A stretch of DNA of 64,000 nucleotides from Pedococcus dokdonensis (GTDB lineage: Bacteria; Actinomycetota; Actinomycetes; Actinomycetales; Dermatophilaceae). The notes under the pieces were generated by a model. It worked only from the letters and a program-made list of their open reading frames with translations, was not told the origin of the DNA and searched no databases. Position numbers and translations under genes: made by a program. Location: assembly GCF_900104525.1 (NCBI RefSeq), contig NZ_LT629711.1:3596001-3660000 (forward strand), read 5' to 3'. Of the stretch, positions 56,760-64,000 are shown piece by piece (position 1 is the stretch's first letter; each line of letters begins with the position of its first letter).

Positions 56760-58055
56760 ATGACCGTCACCACCGAGCAGTCCCCGGCCGTTGTCGAGCT
56801 GCCGCACTGGGAGACCGTGCCGAGCGACCTCGCCGAGGCGACGCGCACCATCAAGTCCGCGCTCCGCGCCCGGATCGAAGCCGCCGGTCGCTCGGTCGAG
56901 GAGGTCTTCGCCGTCGCCGAGGCGAAGGTCGCCGAGCGGGTCGCCGAGATCAAGGCGGCCAAGGAGCGCGGCGAGACGGTCTGGCCGGTGATCGACTACA
57001 CCGACATCGAGAACGGCACGGTCACTCCCGAGCAGCTCGCGAAGCTGCGCCGCCGCGGCTGCCTCGTCGTGCGAGGGCACTTCGAGCGCGAGCAGGCGCT
57101 CGGCTGGGACGCCGACATCGTCGACTACGTCGAGCAGAACGAGTTCTTCGAGAACTACCGGGGGCCGGGCGACGACTTCTTCGGCAGCGTCGGCTCGAAG
57201 CCCGAGATCTACCCGATCTACTGGTCGAAGGCGCAGATGGAGGCCCGCCAGAGCGACCGGATGGCACGGGTCCAGGCCTTCCTCAACCACCAGTGGACCA
57301 GCGAGTCCGACGGCGTGCAGTGGTTCGACCCCGGCCGCGACTCCCTCTACCCCGACCGCATCCGCCGCCGTCCCCCGGGCGCCGACTCGGCCGGGCTCGG
57401 GGCGCACTGCGACCCGGGCACCCTCGACCTCTGGATGACCGAGGCCTACCAGCGGGCCTTCCGCCACCTCTTCGACGGCACGATCGAGCAGTACGACCCC
57501 TGGGACGCCGCCCACCGCACCGCCGGCCCGCAGTACCCGGGTTCGACGATGTGCTCGGCCTTCCGCACCTTCCAGGGGTGGACCGCGCTCTCTGACATGG
57601 ACCACGACCAGGGCGTACTCCACACCGTCCCGATCCCCGAGGCGATGGCCTACCTGCTGCTGCGCCCGCTGCTCTCCGACGTCCCCGACGACGACATGTG
57701 CGGGGTGACCACCAACCAGGTCTTCCCCGCCAACGAGAAGTGGCACCCGTTGCTGATCGAGGCGCTGTCGGGCATCCCGGACGTCAAGGCCGGTGACTCG
57801 GTGTGGTGGCACTGCGACATGATCCACAGCGTCGCGCCGGTCCAGGACCAGCAGGGCTGGGGCAACGTCATGTACATCCCGGCCGCGCCGTGGTGCGAGC
57901 GCAACGAGGCGTATGCCGCGAACGTGCGTGAGTCGTTCCGCACCGGTTCCAGCCCCAGCGACTTCCCGGAGGAGCACTACGAGCGCTCCTGGACCGGCCG
58001 CTTCGAGCTCGACCAGCTCAACGAGGTCGGGCGCCGCGGGCTGGGTCTCGCCTAG
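56760..58055 (+). CDS. DUF1479 (YbiU-like) Fe/2-oxoglutarate oxygenase fold protein
   Basis: A 431-residue cytoplasmic protein of the DUF1479 family. LGAHCDPGTLDLWM supplies an HxD pair near residues 218-231 and HCDMIHSVAPV the distal His, the expected iron ligands of a 2-oxoglutarate-dependent oxygenase; family enzymes are uncharacterised. YPIYWSKAQMEARQS and GGDFFGSVGSK-like stretches are family constants. ATG 56760 with AAAGGAG upstream. Regulated by the divergent ROK protein; substrate unknown. Confidence 0.87.
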   Translation: MTVTTEQSPAVVELPHWETVPSDLAEATRTIKSALRARIEAAGRSVEEVFAVAEAKVAERVAEIKAAKERGETVWPVIDYTDIENGTVTPEQLAKLRRRGCLVVRGHFEREQALGWDADIVDYVEQNEFFENYRGPGDDFFGSVGSKPEIYPIYWSKAQMEARQSDRMARVQAFLNHQWTSESDGVQWFDPGRDSLYPDRIRRRPPGADSAGLGAHCDPGTLDLWMTEAYQRAFRHLFDGTIEQYDPWDAAHRTAGPQYPGSTMCSAFRTFQGWTALSDMDHDQGVLHTVPIPEAMAYLLLRPLLSDVPDDDMCGVTTNQVFPANEKWHPLLIEALSGIPDVKAGDSVWWHCDMIHSVAPVQDQQGWGNVMYIPAAPWCERNEAYAANVRESFRTGSSPSDFPEEHYERSWTGRFELDQLNEVGRRGLGLA

Positions 58056-58111
58056 CGCTCGCGTGCCGGGGGGGGCGGTGAGGATCTGCGCGACACAGCG
58101 CAGGCCATGGG

Positions 58112-58149
58112 GGAGACGGCGGGCGAGTGCAGGCCCACCCGCCGTCTCC
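58112..58149 (+). terminator. Terminator hairpin after the DUF1479 gene
   Basis: GGAGACGGCGGG and CCCGCCGTCTCC, a perfect 12-bp stem with a 14-nt loop, 56 bp after the stop. The remaining gap to 58277 holds nothing recognisable. Confidence 0.75.
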
Positions 58150-58276
58150 TGGCAACCTGCATCCCCCGATGACAGGTCAATGATGAAGACGACGCAGGGC
58201 CCGGAACGTTACGCCGCTGCTCCAGGTCTTGTTTGACGCGCTCGGCCCCGGATCGTGACGGCCGGTGCGGCGGTGC

Positions 58277-59836
58277 TCAGTGGGCGGTGTCCGCGAGCCC
58301 CGTCCTGATCTCGTTCTTGAGGACCTTGCCGACCTTCGAGCGGGGCAGGTCCGACCAGACGTGGACGGCCTTGGGCGCCTTGACCCCGCCGATGCGGGCC
58401 TTGACGAAGGCGATCACCTCCGCGGGGTCGACGGTGCGGCCGGGCACCGCCTGGACGACGGCCTCGACCCGCTCGCCCCACTTGTCGTCGGGCAACCCGA
58501 TGACGGCGCACTCCTGCAGGTCGGGGTGCTGCATCAGGGCCTGCTCGACCTCGGTCGAGTACACGTTGAAGCCTCCGGTGATGATCATGTCCTTGGCGCG
58601 GTCGACGATGAAGAGGAAGTTGTCGTCGTCGAGGTAGCCGATGTCGCCGGTGTGATGCCAGCCGAACAGCGACGCCTCCGCCGTGGCCTCCGGGTTCTGG
58701 TAGTAGCCGGGCATCACCAGCGACGAGCGGACGACGATCTCGCCCCGCTCACCCCGGGGCAGCAGCCGGCCCTCGAGGTCCATGATCCCGACGGTCACCA
58801 GCGGCGCCGGCCGGCCCGCGGAGGAGAGCCGCTCGACCGCCACCGACCCGTCGGGCCGGAAGTGGTCGGCGGGCGGCATCATCGAGATCATCATGGGAGC
58901 CTCGGTCTGGCCGAACAGCTGCGCCATCACGGGGCCGATGCGCGCCAGCGCCTCCTGCAACCGGGTGGTCGACATGGGCGCTGCGCCGTACCAGAAGCAT
59001 TGCAACGACGAGAGATCCGTCGTGTCGAGGGCGTCGTGGCCCAGGACCAGGTAGATCAGCGTCGGTGGCAGGAACGTGTGCGTCACCTGGTGGTGCTCCA
59101 CCAGCCGGAGGAACCCGCCGACGTCGGGGCTGCGCATGATGACCACCTCGCCGCCACGGGTCATGACGGGGAAGCAGAGCACGCCGGCCGCATGGGTGAG
59201 GGGAGCCAGGGCGAGGTAGACCGGCCGTCCGGTGAACGGGTAGCCCATCAGGGTGAGCGCGGTCATGGTCTCGAGGTTGGTGCCGGTCAGCATCACGCCC
59301 TTGGGGCGCCCGGTGGTGCCGCCGGTGCCCACGATCATGGCCAGGTCGTCGACGGAGGGCAGGTCGACCGGCTCGACGCCGTCGTCGCCGGCCGCCAGGA
59401 AGGCGTCCCAGGAGAGCGCACCCTCCGGCGCCGACCCGCCATGGCCGGCGTCGAGGCAGACCCACGTGTGCACCTTCGGCAGCTCCGCGCGGATCCGCTC
59501 GACGAGCGGTGCGAACGACGCCTGGAACACCACCACCGCGCAGTCGAAGAGGTCGAGCAGCTCGCGGTTCTCGGCCGCCTCGTTGCGCGGGTTGATCGGG
59601 CACCACACGGCTCCGGCGCGGCTGATCCCGAAGACGCAGCTGAAGGCGATCGGGTCGTTGGCCGAGAGGATCGCGACCTTGTCGCCGGGACGGACCCCCG
59701 TCGCGCCCAGCGCGGCGGCGACGCGGCGCGACGACGCCTGCACCGCGGCATACGAGAGGCTCTGGCCGTCGGTGGTGAGGCACGGGGCTTCGGGGTCGAG
59801 CGAGGCGCCCTTGTCGAGGTAGTCGACGATGCGCAC
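58277..59836 (-). CDS. Acyl-CoA synthetase / AMP-dependent ligase
   Basis: A 519-residue ANL-superfamily enzyme activating a carboxylic acid as acyl-AMP and then CoA thioester. Motifs: P-loop MIVGTGGTTGRPKGVML near residues 168-184, A5-like FGQTEAPMM, GWHHTGDIGYLD and terminal PRSKVGKVLKNEIR with the catalytic Lys. Acid specificity (fatty, aromatic or a cholesterol side-chain acid) is unclear. It follows the SDR with a 30-bp gap, so the two form an operon downstream of paired TetR-type operators. Confidence 0.92.
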   Translation of the reverse strand: MRIVDYLDKGASLDPEAPCLTTDGQSLSYAAVQASSRRVAAALGATGVRPGDKVAILSANDPIAFSCVFGISRAGAVWCPINPRNEAAENRELLDLFDCAVVVFQASFAPLVERIRAELPKVHTWVCLDAGHGGSAPEGALSWDAFLAAGDDGVEPVDLPSVDDLAMIVGTGGTTGRPKGVMLTGTNLETMTALTLMGYPFTGRPVYLALAPLTHAAGVLCFPVMTRGGEVVIMRSPDVGGFLRLVEHHQVTHTFLPPTLIYLVLGHDALDTTDLSSLQCFWYGAAPMSTTRLQEALARIGPVMAQLFGQTEAPMMISMMPPADHFRPDGSVAVERLSSAGRPAPLVTVGIMDLEGRLLPRGERGEIVVRSSLVMPGYYQNPEATAEASLFGWHHTGDIGYLDDDNFLFIVDRAKDMIITGGFNVYSTEVEQALMQHPDLQECAVIGLPDDKWGERVEAVVQAVPGRTVDPAEVIAFVKARIGGVKAPKAVHVWSDLPRSKVGKVLKNEIRTGLADTAH

Positions 59837-59866
59837 GGCGTCAGCTCCGGTGACCGGGGTGTCGGG

Positions 59867-60658
59867 TCACATGCCCATGCCGCCGTCGACCGGCAGGCCG
59901 GCGCCGGTGATGAACTTCGCAGCGTCGGACGAGAGGAAGACGACGGCGTCTGCCATGTCGTCGACCTGGCCAAGGCGACCGGACGGCGTCAGCTCGATCA
60001 CGGCGCCGACTGCTGCCTCTGGGGAGGGGAAGAGCCCCAGTGCCGCAACGTCGTTCGCGAGTCCGGCGCCCATGGCCGTCGGCACGAGTCCGGGGTAGAT
60101 GCAGTTGACGCGCACGCCGTAGCCGAGCTTGCCGGACTCCATCGCAGCAACTCGAGTGAGCCGGTCGACGGCCGACTTGGTCGCGGAGTAGACCGCGATG
60201 CCCGGGAACGCGATGGTCGCCGCGACCGATGCGACGTTGGTGATGCTGCCGCCCTGCCCCGCCGCGCCCCCAGGGCGCATGGCCCGCAGTCCGTGCTTGA
60301 GTCCCAGGGTGGTGCCGAGGATGTTGACCCCGAGCATCTTGCGCACGTCGTCGGCGGAGACCTCGGTGATGAGGCTGGTGATCTCGATGCCCGCGTTGTT
60401 GACGAGGATGTCGAGGCCGCCGAGCCGCTCGACCGTCTCGGCCACCGCCGACTCCCAGTTGGCGTCGTCGGTGACGTCGAGCCGGACGAAACCGTGCCCG
60501 TCGCCGAGGTTCTTGGCAGTCTGCTCGCCCTCGTCCTGGATGTCGGCGATCATCACGGTCGCACCCGCCGCGGCCAGCGCCGCCGCCATCCCCTCGCCGA
60601 GGCCCTGGGCGCCTCCGGTCACGAGTGCCTTGCGGCCGGTGAGGTCGATCGAGGTCAT
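59867..60658 (-). CDS. Short-chain dehydrogenase/reductase
   Basis: A 263-residue classical SDR. Cofactor motif VTGGAQGLGEGMAAAL (TGxxxGxG), ADIQDEG (Asp favours NAD), NNAG, catalytic Ser in VASVAATI and YSATKSAVD (YxxxK, Tyr about 163). ATG 60658 has AAAGGAG 7 nt upstream; the frame runs to 60796 only because of high GC. With the acyl-CoA ligase it suggests beta-oxidation-like handling of a ring or acyl substrate, under control of the divergent TetR. Confidence 0.92.
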   Translation of the reverse strand: MTSIDLTGRKALVTGGAQGLGEGMAAALAAAGATVMIADIQDEGEQTAKNLGDGHGFVRLDVTDDANWESAVAETVERLGGLDILVNNAGIEITSLITEVSADDVRKMLGVNILGTTLGLKHGLRAMRPGGAAGQGGSITNVASVAATIAFPGIAVYSATKSAVDRLTRVAAMESGKLGYGVRVNCIYPGLVPTAMGAGLANDVAALGLFPSPEAAVGAVIELTPSGRLGQVDDMADAVVFLSSDAAKFITGAGLPVDGGMGM

Positions 60659-60767
60659 GGCGGGCTCCTTTGCCTGCGGGGCGGCGCGTCGACCGCCGGG
60701 TGGGGACGCCGGCCGGCTGCGCTCAGGGCGAGCAACCGGCCGACGTGGGCTCAGCGTGCTCCCCGCC

Positions 60768-60803
60768 TTGACACCTGTCAAGAGATTCCTTGACACTCGT
60801 CAA
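60768..60803. promoter_or_regulatory. Two TetR-type operators, 22 bp apart
   Basis: TTGACACCTGTCAA (60768-60781) and TTGACACTCGTCAA (60790-60803) are near-identical dyads whose centres are two helical turns apart, in the 187-bp divergent region between the SDR and TetR genes. Two dimers on one face of DNA would repress both directions. Confidence 0.85.
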
Positions 60804-60845
60804 GACGACCCGGACAGGCGGGTCCCGAGCACGAGCGAGGTGGGC

Positions 60846-61478
60846 GTGACGCAGGTCCTGGACCAGGGTGTCGACCGCTTCGACCGCCCCCGTGTCGACA
60901 AGTTCGAGGCACGCCGCGGCGAGCTGGCGGACGCGGCCCTCGAGACCCTCGGTGAGCTCGGCTTCGCCCGCACCAGCCTGCGCGAGATCGCCCAGAAGAC
61001 GGCCTTCTCGCATGGCGTCCTGCACTACTACTTCCGCGACAAGGTCGAGCTGATCACCTACTGCGTGCGCCGTTACAAGGAGCACTGCGTCACCCGCTAC
61101 GACGAGATCGTGGCGCAGGCCACGAGCGGTGACGAGCTCGCCAGGTTGTTCGCGGACGCCCTCGTCGACACGATGCTCGCCGACACCGCGATGCACCGGC
61201 TCTGGTACGACCTGCGCTCGCAGGCGATGTTCGAGGGTGAGCTGAGACCGACCGTGGTCGACCTCGACCGGCAGCTCGAGGCGATGGTGTGGCGGGTCGT
61301 CGCGAGGTACGCCGAGCTCTGTGGCGTCGGGCCGGTGGTCACGTCGGTCACCGCCTACTCCGTCTTCGATGGACTGTTCGAGAACTGCCTCATCCGCCAC
61401 CTCGCCGGTGACGGCGAGGCCGCGGAGCGGCTCCGCAGCCAGGCTGTCTGGCTGATCGGCAGCCTGGTCCGGTCCTGA
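60846..61478 (+). CDS. TetR-family regulator of the SDR/ligase operon
   Basis: A 210-residue regulator. HTH FARTSLREIAQKTAFSHGVL followed by HYYFRDKVELITYCVRRYKE (about 41-80), in the KstR2/fatty-acid-type subgroup as far as eye allows. GTG 60846 follows GAGGTGGGC. Adjacent operators and gene order make it the likely repressor of the SDR-ligase unit, with an acyl-CoA as the probable ligand (inference). Confidence 0.9.
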   Translation: MTQVLDQGVDRFDRPRVDKFEARRGELADAALETLGELGFARTSLREIAQKTAFSHGVLHYYFRDKVELITYCVRRYKEHCVTRYDEIVAQATSGDELARLFADALVDTMLADTAMHRLWYDLRSQAMFEGELRPTVVDLDRQLEAMVWRVVARYAELCGVGPVVTSVTAYSVFDGLFENCLIRHLAGDGEAAERLRSQAVWLIGSLVRS

Positions 61479-61656
61479 CCGCGGCTCGTGCCCCGGGGCC
61501 GGTGCTTCGCAGCCCGCGGTCGGGGGCGGTCAGGGGTGGTCCGCGGAGCCCCGCTGCCGGCGGGTGTCATTGCCTCGACTGTCATTACCTCGACCGGAGG
61601 GTGAGCCGGTCACCCACGGAGACCCCGTCAGGTGGAAATCGTGACGCCGGCAGAGT

Positions 61657-62433
61657 TCAGGACGCGGACGAACCTCGGTCAGCCGTCGGTGCGCCGGACG
61701 GGAGCGCGGCCACCTGGTCGGCCAGCAGGACGGCGACCCGGCGCTGGTCGAGGGTCGGTCGGGCGACGTGGGACGCCGCCGTGAGCGCGAAGTGCCCGCG
61801 GGCCCCGGCGCCGCCACGGACCGGGAGGAGGACCACCCGGTCGACCGGCAGCCCGACGCGGTCGACATCGAGCGAGCCACCGTCACGGGTGATCGAGCCG
61901 TCTCGATCGAGGACCGGGCCAGCGGGCAGGTTCGGTCCGGCCACGAACTCGCACCGGTCGAGGTCGAGCACCTCACGGATGCGCTCGGCCACCGACCGGG
62001 TCACGGTGGCCACGTCGGCGTCCCGAGCCACGGACTCGGCCGTGGCCATGACCCCGTCGAGGTAGCCGCGCTGCCGCCCGACGTCGGACCGCTGCCGCTG
62101 TCCCCAGAGCGCCAGCTCGGTGACGGCGAGGCCGACGACGAGGAGCAGCACGGCCACCTCGATGTCCTCTGCGCTGTCGATCGCGAAGCTGCGGTAGGGC
62201 TGGGTGAGGAAGAAGTCGAACCAGGTCGCACTCGACAGGGCGGCGACCAGCCCTGCCGCGCGGATCCCGGACGCTGCCGCCGCGACGATCAGCACCACGA
62301 GGGCCACCGCGACACTGGCGTCCGGAACGCTGTCCGGTGCGGTGCCGATCCCGGCGCAGAGCGCCAACGGTGCCGCGGCGGCGCCCACCACCACCCAACC
62401 GCGGTGTTCCGACGTGAGCTGCTCGAGCTGCAT
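61657..62433 (-). CDS. DUF4118 (KdpD transmembrane-like) protein without kinase domain
   Basis: A 258-residue membrane protein. Four helices within about 10-105 with GLVAALSSATWFDFFLTQPY and SAEDIEVAVLLLVVGLAVTE are the DUF4118 domain of KdpD; a GAF-like C-terminal half (about 130-250) follows, but no H-box, HATPase, or the N-terminal KdpD/Usp domains exist. TTG 62469 could extend it by 12 residues; ATG 62433 is preferred. It is divergent from kdpFA and may be a stand-alone sensor or regulator of the Kdp pump. Confidence 0.85.
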   Translation of the reverse strand: MQLEQLTSEHRGWVVVGAAAAPLALCAGIGTAPDSVPDASVAVALVVLIVAAAASGIRAAGLVAALSSATWFDFFLTQPYRSFAIDSAEDIEVAVLLLVVGLAVTELALWGQRQRSDVGRQRGYLDGVMATAESVARDADVATVTRSVAERIREVLDLDRCEFVAGPNLPAGPVLDRDGSITRDGGSLDVDRVGLPVDRVVLLPVRGGAGARGHFALTAASHVARPTLDQRRVAVLLADQVAALPSGAPTADRGSSAS

Positions 62434-62474
62434 ACCTGCATCACGCCTCCACCAGGTGGGTGTGGTCAAGGCCT

Positions 62475-62515
62475 TTGACGCGATCTGTATGCCGTGCCCG
62501 TCAAGATCGCGTCAA
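62475..62515. promoter_or_regulatory. Inverted repeat in the kdp control region
   Basis: TTGACGCGATCT (62475-62486) and AGATCGCGTCAA (62504-62515) are perfect 12-base arms over 17 nt. GCGTCAACGC occurs twice nearby (about 62509, 62531). A dyad operator for KdpE or another regulator of kdpFA and the divergent gene. Confidence 0.75.
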
Positions 62516-62576
62516 CGCCCGTCAGGGCGGCGTCAACGCTGGGTGGCAGTGAACGCGAAAGCCGTTGACTGGCAGC

Positions 62577-62663
62577 GTGATCGAAAACCTCATCGCCGGA
62601 GTCCTCGGCATCGCACTGCTGGGCTACCTCGTCTACGCGCTCATCCGCCCGGAGCGGTTCTGA
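62577..62663 (+). CDS. kdpF: KdpF, small subunit of the K+-transporting ATPase
   Basis: A 28-residue single-helix peptide, VIENLIAGVLGIALLGYLVY and ALIRPERF, that stabilises the KdpABC complex. Too short for usual ORF lists. GTG 62577 and TGA 62661-62663; its stop overlaps the kdpA ATG (62663) by one base. The YxLIRPERF ending is the family hallmark. Confidence 0.93.
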   Translation: MIENLIAGVLGIALLGYLVYALIRPERF

Positions 62664-64000
62664 TGACCGATGCCGTGAGCGGCCTGCTGACCATCGGCCT
62701 GCTCGTCGTCCTCCTCGCGGTCGCCTACCACCCGCTCGGTGCCTGGCTGGCCGCAGTGTTCACCGACTCCCGGCACTGGCGGGTGGAGCGGCTGGTCTAC
62801 CGGGCGGTGCGCGTCGACCCCGACTCCGAGCAGGGGTGGCGCGCGTACGCCACGGGCGTCCTGTCGTTCTCGGTCGCAGGCATCGTCGCGCTGTTCGCGC
62901 TGATCGTCGCGCAGACCCACCTCCCCGGTCGACAGGGTTCGGACGGCATGGGCCTCACGACAGCGGTCAACGCCGCGGTCTCGTTCGTCACCAACACCAA
63001 CTGGCAGTCGTATGCCGGTGAGGTGGGTGCCACGCCGCTGGTCCAGACCGCGGGTCTCACCGTGCAGAACTTCGTCTCGGCCGCCGTCGGCCTGGCCGTG
63101 GCCATCGCGCTGGTCCGCGCCCTGGCCCGGCAGTCAGGGACGGCGATCGGGAACTTCTGGGTGGACCTGGTGCGTGGCATCGTCCGCGTGCTGCTCCCGC
63201 TCTCGCTGCTGGCTGCAGTGCTGCTGCTCGTGGGGGGCGTCGTGCAGAATCTCAACGGCCCCACCGTGATCCACACGCTGTCGGGTGCCGACCAGGTGGT
63301 GCGCGGTGGTCTGGTGGCGTCGCAGGAGGCGATCAAGGAGCTCGGGACCAACGGCGGCGGCTACTTCAACGCCAACTCGGCGCACCCCTTCGAGAACCCG
63401 AACCCGCTCACCAACATCTTCGAGATCTTCCTGCTCCTCGTCATCCCGTTCGCCCTCACCCGCACCTACGGGATCATGGTCGGCGACCGCCGGCAGGGCT
63501 GGGCCCTCGGCGGGTTCGCCGCGTTGCTCTGGGCCGGCGGGGTCGCGTTGACCACGTGGGCCGAGGTGCACGCGTCCGGGGCGGCCACCGGCTCCATGGA
63601 GGGCAAGGAGCAGCGGTTCGGGGTGTGGGCGTCGAGCCTGTTCGCCGCCTCGACGACCGGCACCTCGACAGGCGCGGTGAACTCGATGCACGAGAGCTTC
63701 AGCCCACTCGGCGGGGGCACTGTCCTCGCCAACATGGTGCTCGGAGAGGTCTCGCCGGGCGGCGTCGGCTCGGGCCTCTACGGCATCGTCATCGTCGCGC
63801 TGCTCGCCGTGTTCGTAGCGGGACTGATGGTGGGGCGCACACCCGAGTACGTGGGGAAGACGATCGGTCGGCGCGAGGTCACCTGTGCCGCCCTCTACGT
63901 CCTCGTCATGCCGGTGCTCGTCCTGGTGTTCACCGGCCTGTCACTGGCCAACGAAGGACCACGCTCCACCATGCTGGCGTCGGGGCCGCACGGCCTCACC
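62663..64000 (+). CDS. kdpA: K+-transporting ATPase A subunit, cut by window end
   Basis: Potassium-binding, channel-like subunit of the Kdp high-affinity K+ pump; 446 residues are present of about 555. Selectivity-filter regions visible: VTNTNWQSYAGE, LGTNGGGYFNANSAHPFENP, STTGTSTGAVNS and EVSPGGVGSGLYG. ATG 62663 overlaps the kdpF stop. kdpB, kdpC and any kdpDE lie beyond position 64000. Confidence 0.97.
   Translation, partial: MTDAVSGLLTIGLLVVLLAVAYHPLGAWLAAVFTDSRHWRVERLVYRAVRVDPDSEQGWRAYATGVLSFSVAGIVALFALIVAQTHLPGRQGSDGMGLTTAVNAAVSFVTNTNWQSYAGEVGATPLVQTAGLTVQNFVSAAVGLAVAIALVRALARQSGTAIGNFWVDLVRGIVRVLLPLSLLAAVLLLVGGVVQNLNGPTVIHTLSGADQVVRGGLVASQEAIKELGTNGGGYFNANSAHPFENPNPLTNIFEIFLLLVIPFALTRTYGIMVGDRRQGWALGGFAALLWAGGVALTTWAEVHASGAATGSMEGKEQRFGVWASSLFAASTTGTSTGAVNSMHESFSPLGGGTVLANMVLGEVSPGGVGSGLYGIVIVALLAVFVAGLMVGRTPEYVGKTIGRREVTCAALYVLVMPVLVLVFTGLSLANEGPRSTMLASGPHGLT

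Overview
The window is high-GC DNA with dense, tightly packed genes, GTG/ATG starts and many 4-base ATGA/GTGA overlaps. Gene content (Tad-type 'helicase/secretion neighbourhood', BldG-like STAS protein, membrane pyrophosphatase, TipA-like MerR regulator, F420-type luciferase-like oxidoreductase) points to an actinobacterium. My best guess is Intrasporangiaceae (Janibacter/Terrabacter/Phycicoccus-like), but that is inference from style, not a database match. It looks like ordinary chromosome: no insertion sequence, phage module or CRISPR array was seen, and one tRNA gene (Thr-CGT) is present.

Layout. 1-5459 (minus): a LytS/LytTR two-component pair followed by two sodium/solute symporters of the acetate-permease type, each with a small two-helix partner. 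5484-11791 (plus): a degenerate Fido protein, an 874-bp non-coding stretch with a 63-bp tandem repeat, then a compact Tad-like operon (septum-site/CpaE-like protein, TadA, TadB, TadC, Flp-like pilin, TadE, TadE-like). 11760-18479: LapA-like coiled-coil membrane protein, DEAH helicase with a four-Cys C-terminal cluster, BldG-like STAS protein, proton pyrophosphatase. 18637-29360: broken GNAT, AIM24 protein, methyltransferase, TetR plus a heterodimeric ABC exporter, secreted beta-propeller, a third SSS symporter with its small partner.

29492-33985: MFS exporter, VOC protein, TetR, divergent MDR reductase, DODA-type dioxygenase. 34151-46959: topA, serine hydrolase, MerR-TipAS regulator, GNAT, secreted Ser/Asp/Gly/His repeat protein with a histidine kinase and response regulator, tmk, holB, secreted TAP-like hydrolase, SIMPL protein. 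47111-47184: tRNA-Thr. 47393-54303: accessory-looking stretch with cupin, cyclophilin-like lipoprotein, Bcr/CflA-type MFS, XRE regulator, then a hydrolase(frameshifted)-EthD-TetR operon and an LLM oxidoreductase. 54311-61478: DLH-like hydrolase, UPF0303 protein, ROK regulator divergent from a DUF1479 oxygenase, acyl-CoA ligase, SDR, TetR. 61657-64000: DUF4118 membrane protein divergent from kdpF-kdpA (cut by the window end).

The most unusual signals are non-coding. A 33-bp element occurs in five copies, three as a 63-bp tandem array and two facing each other as a giant hairpin. A dispersed 12-mer, TATGCCGCGTGG, has six exact copies, five of them intergenic. Three palindromes stand in a row upstream of tmk. 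Convergent gene ends carry very long near-perfect palindromes, including one of 74 bp. Two genes (GNAT near 19055, alpha/beta hydrolase near 51768) carry single-base frameshifts. Several genes look leaderless, with a TAGGCT-type -10 box exactly 6 nt before the start codon.
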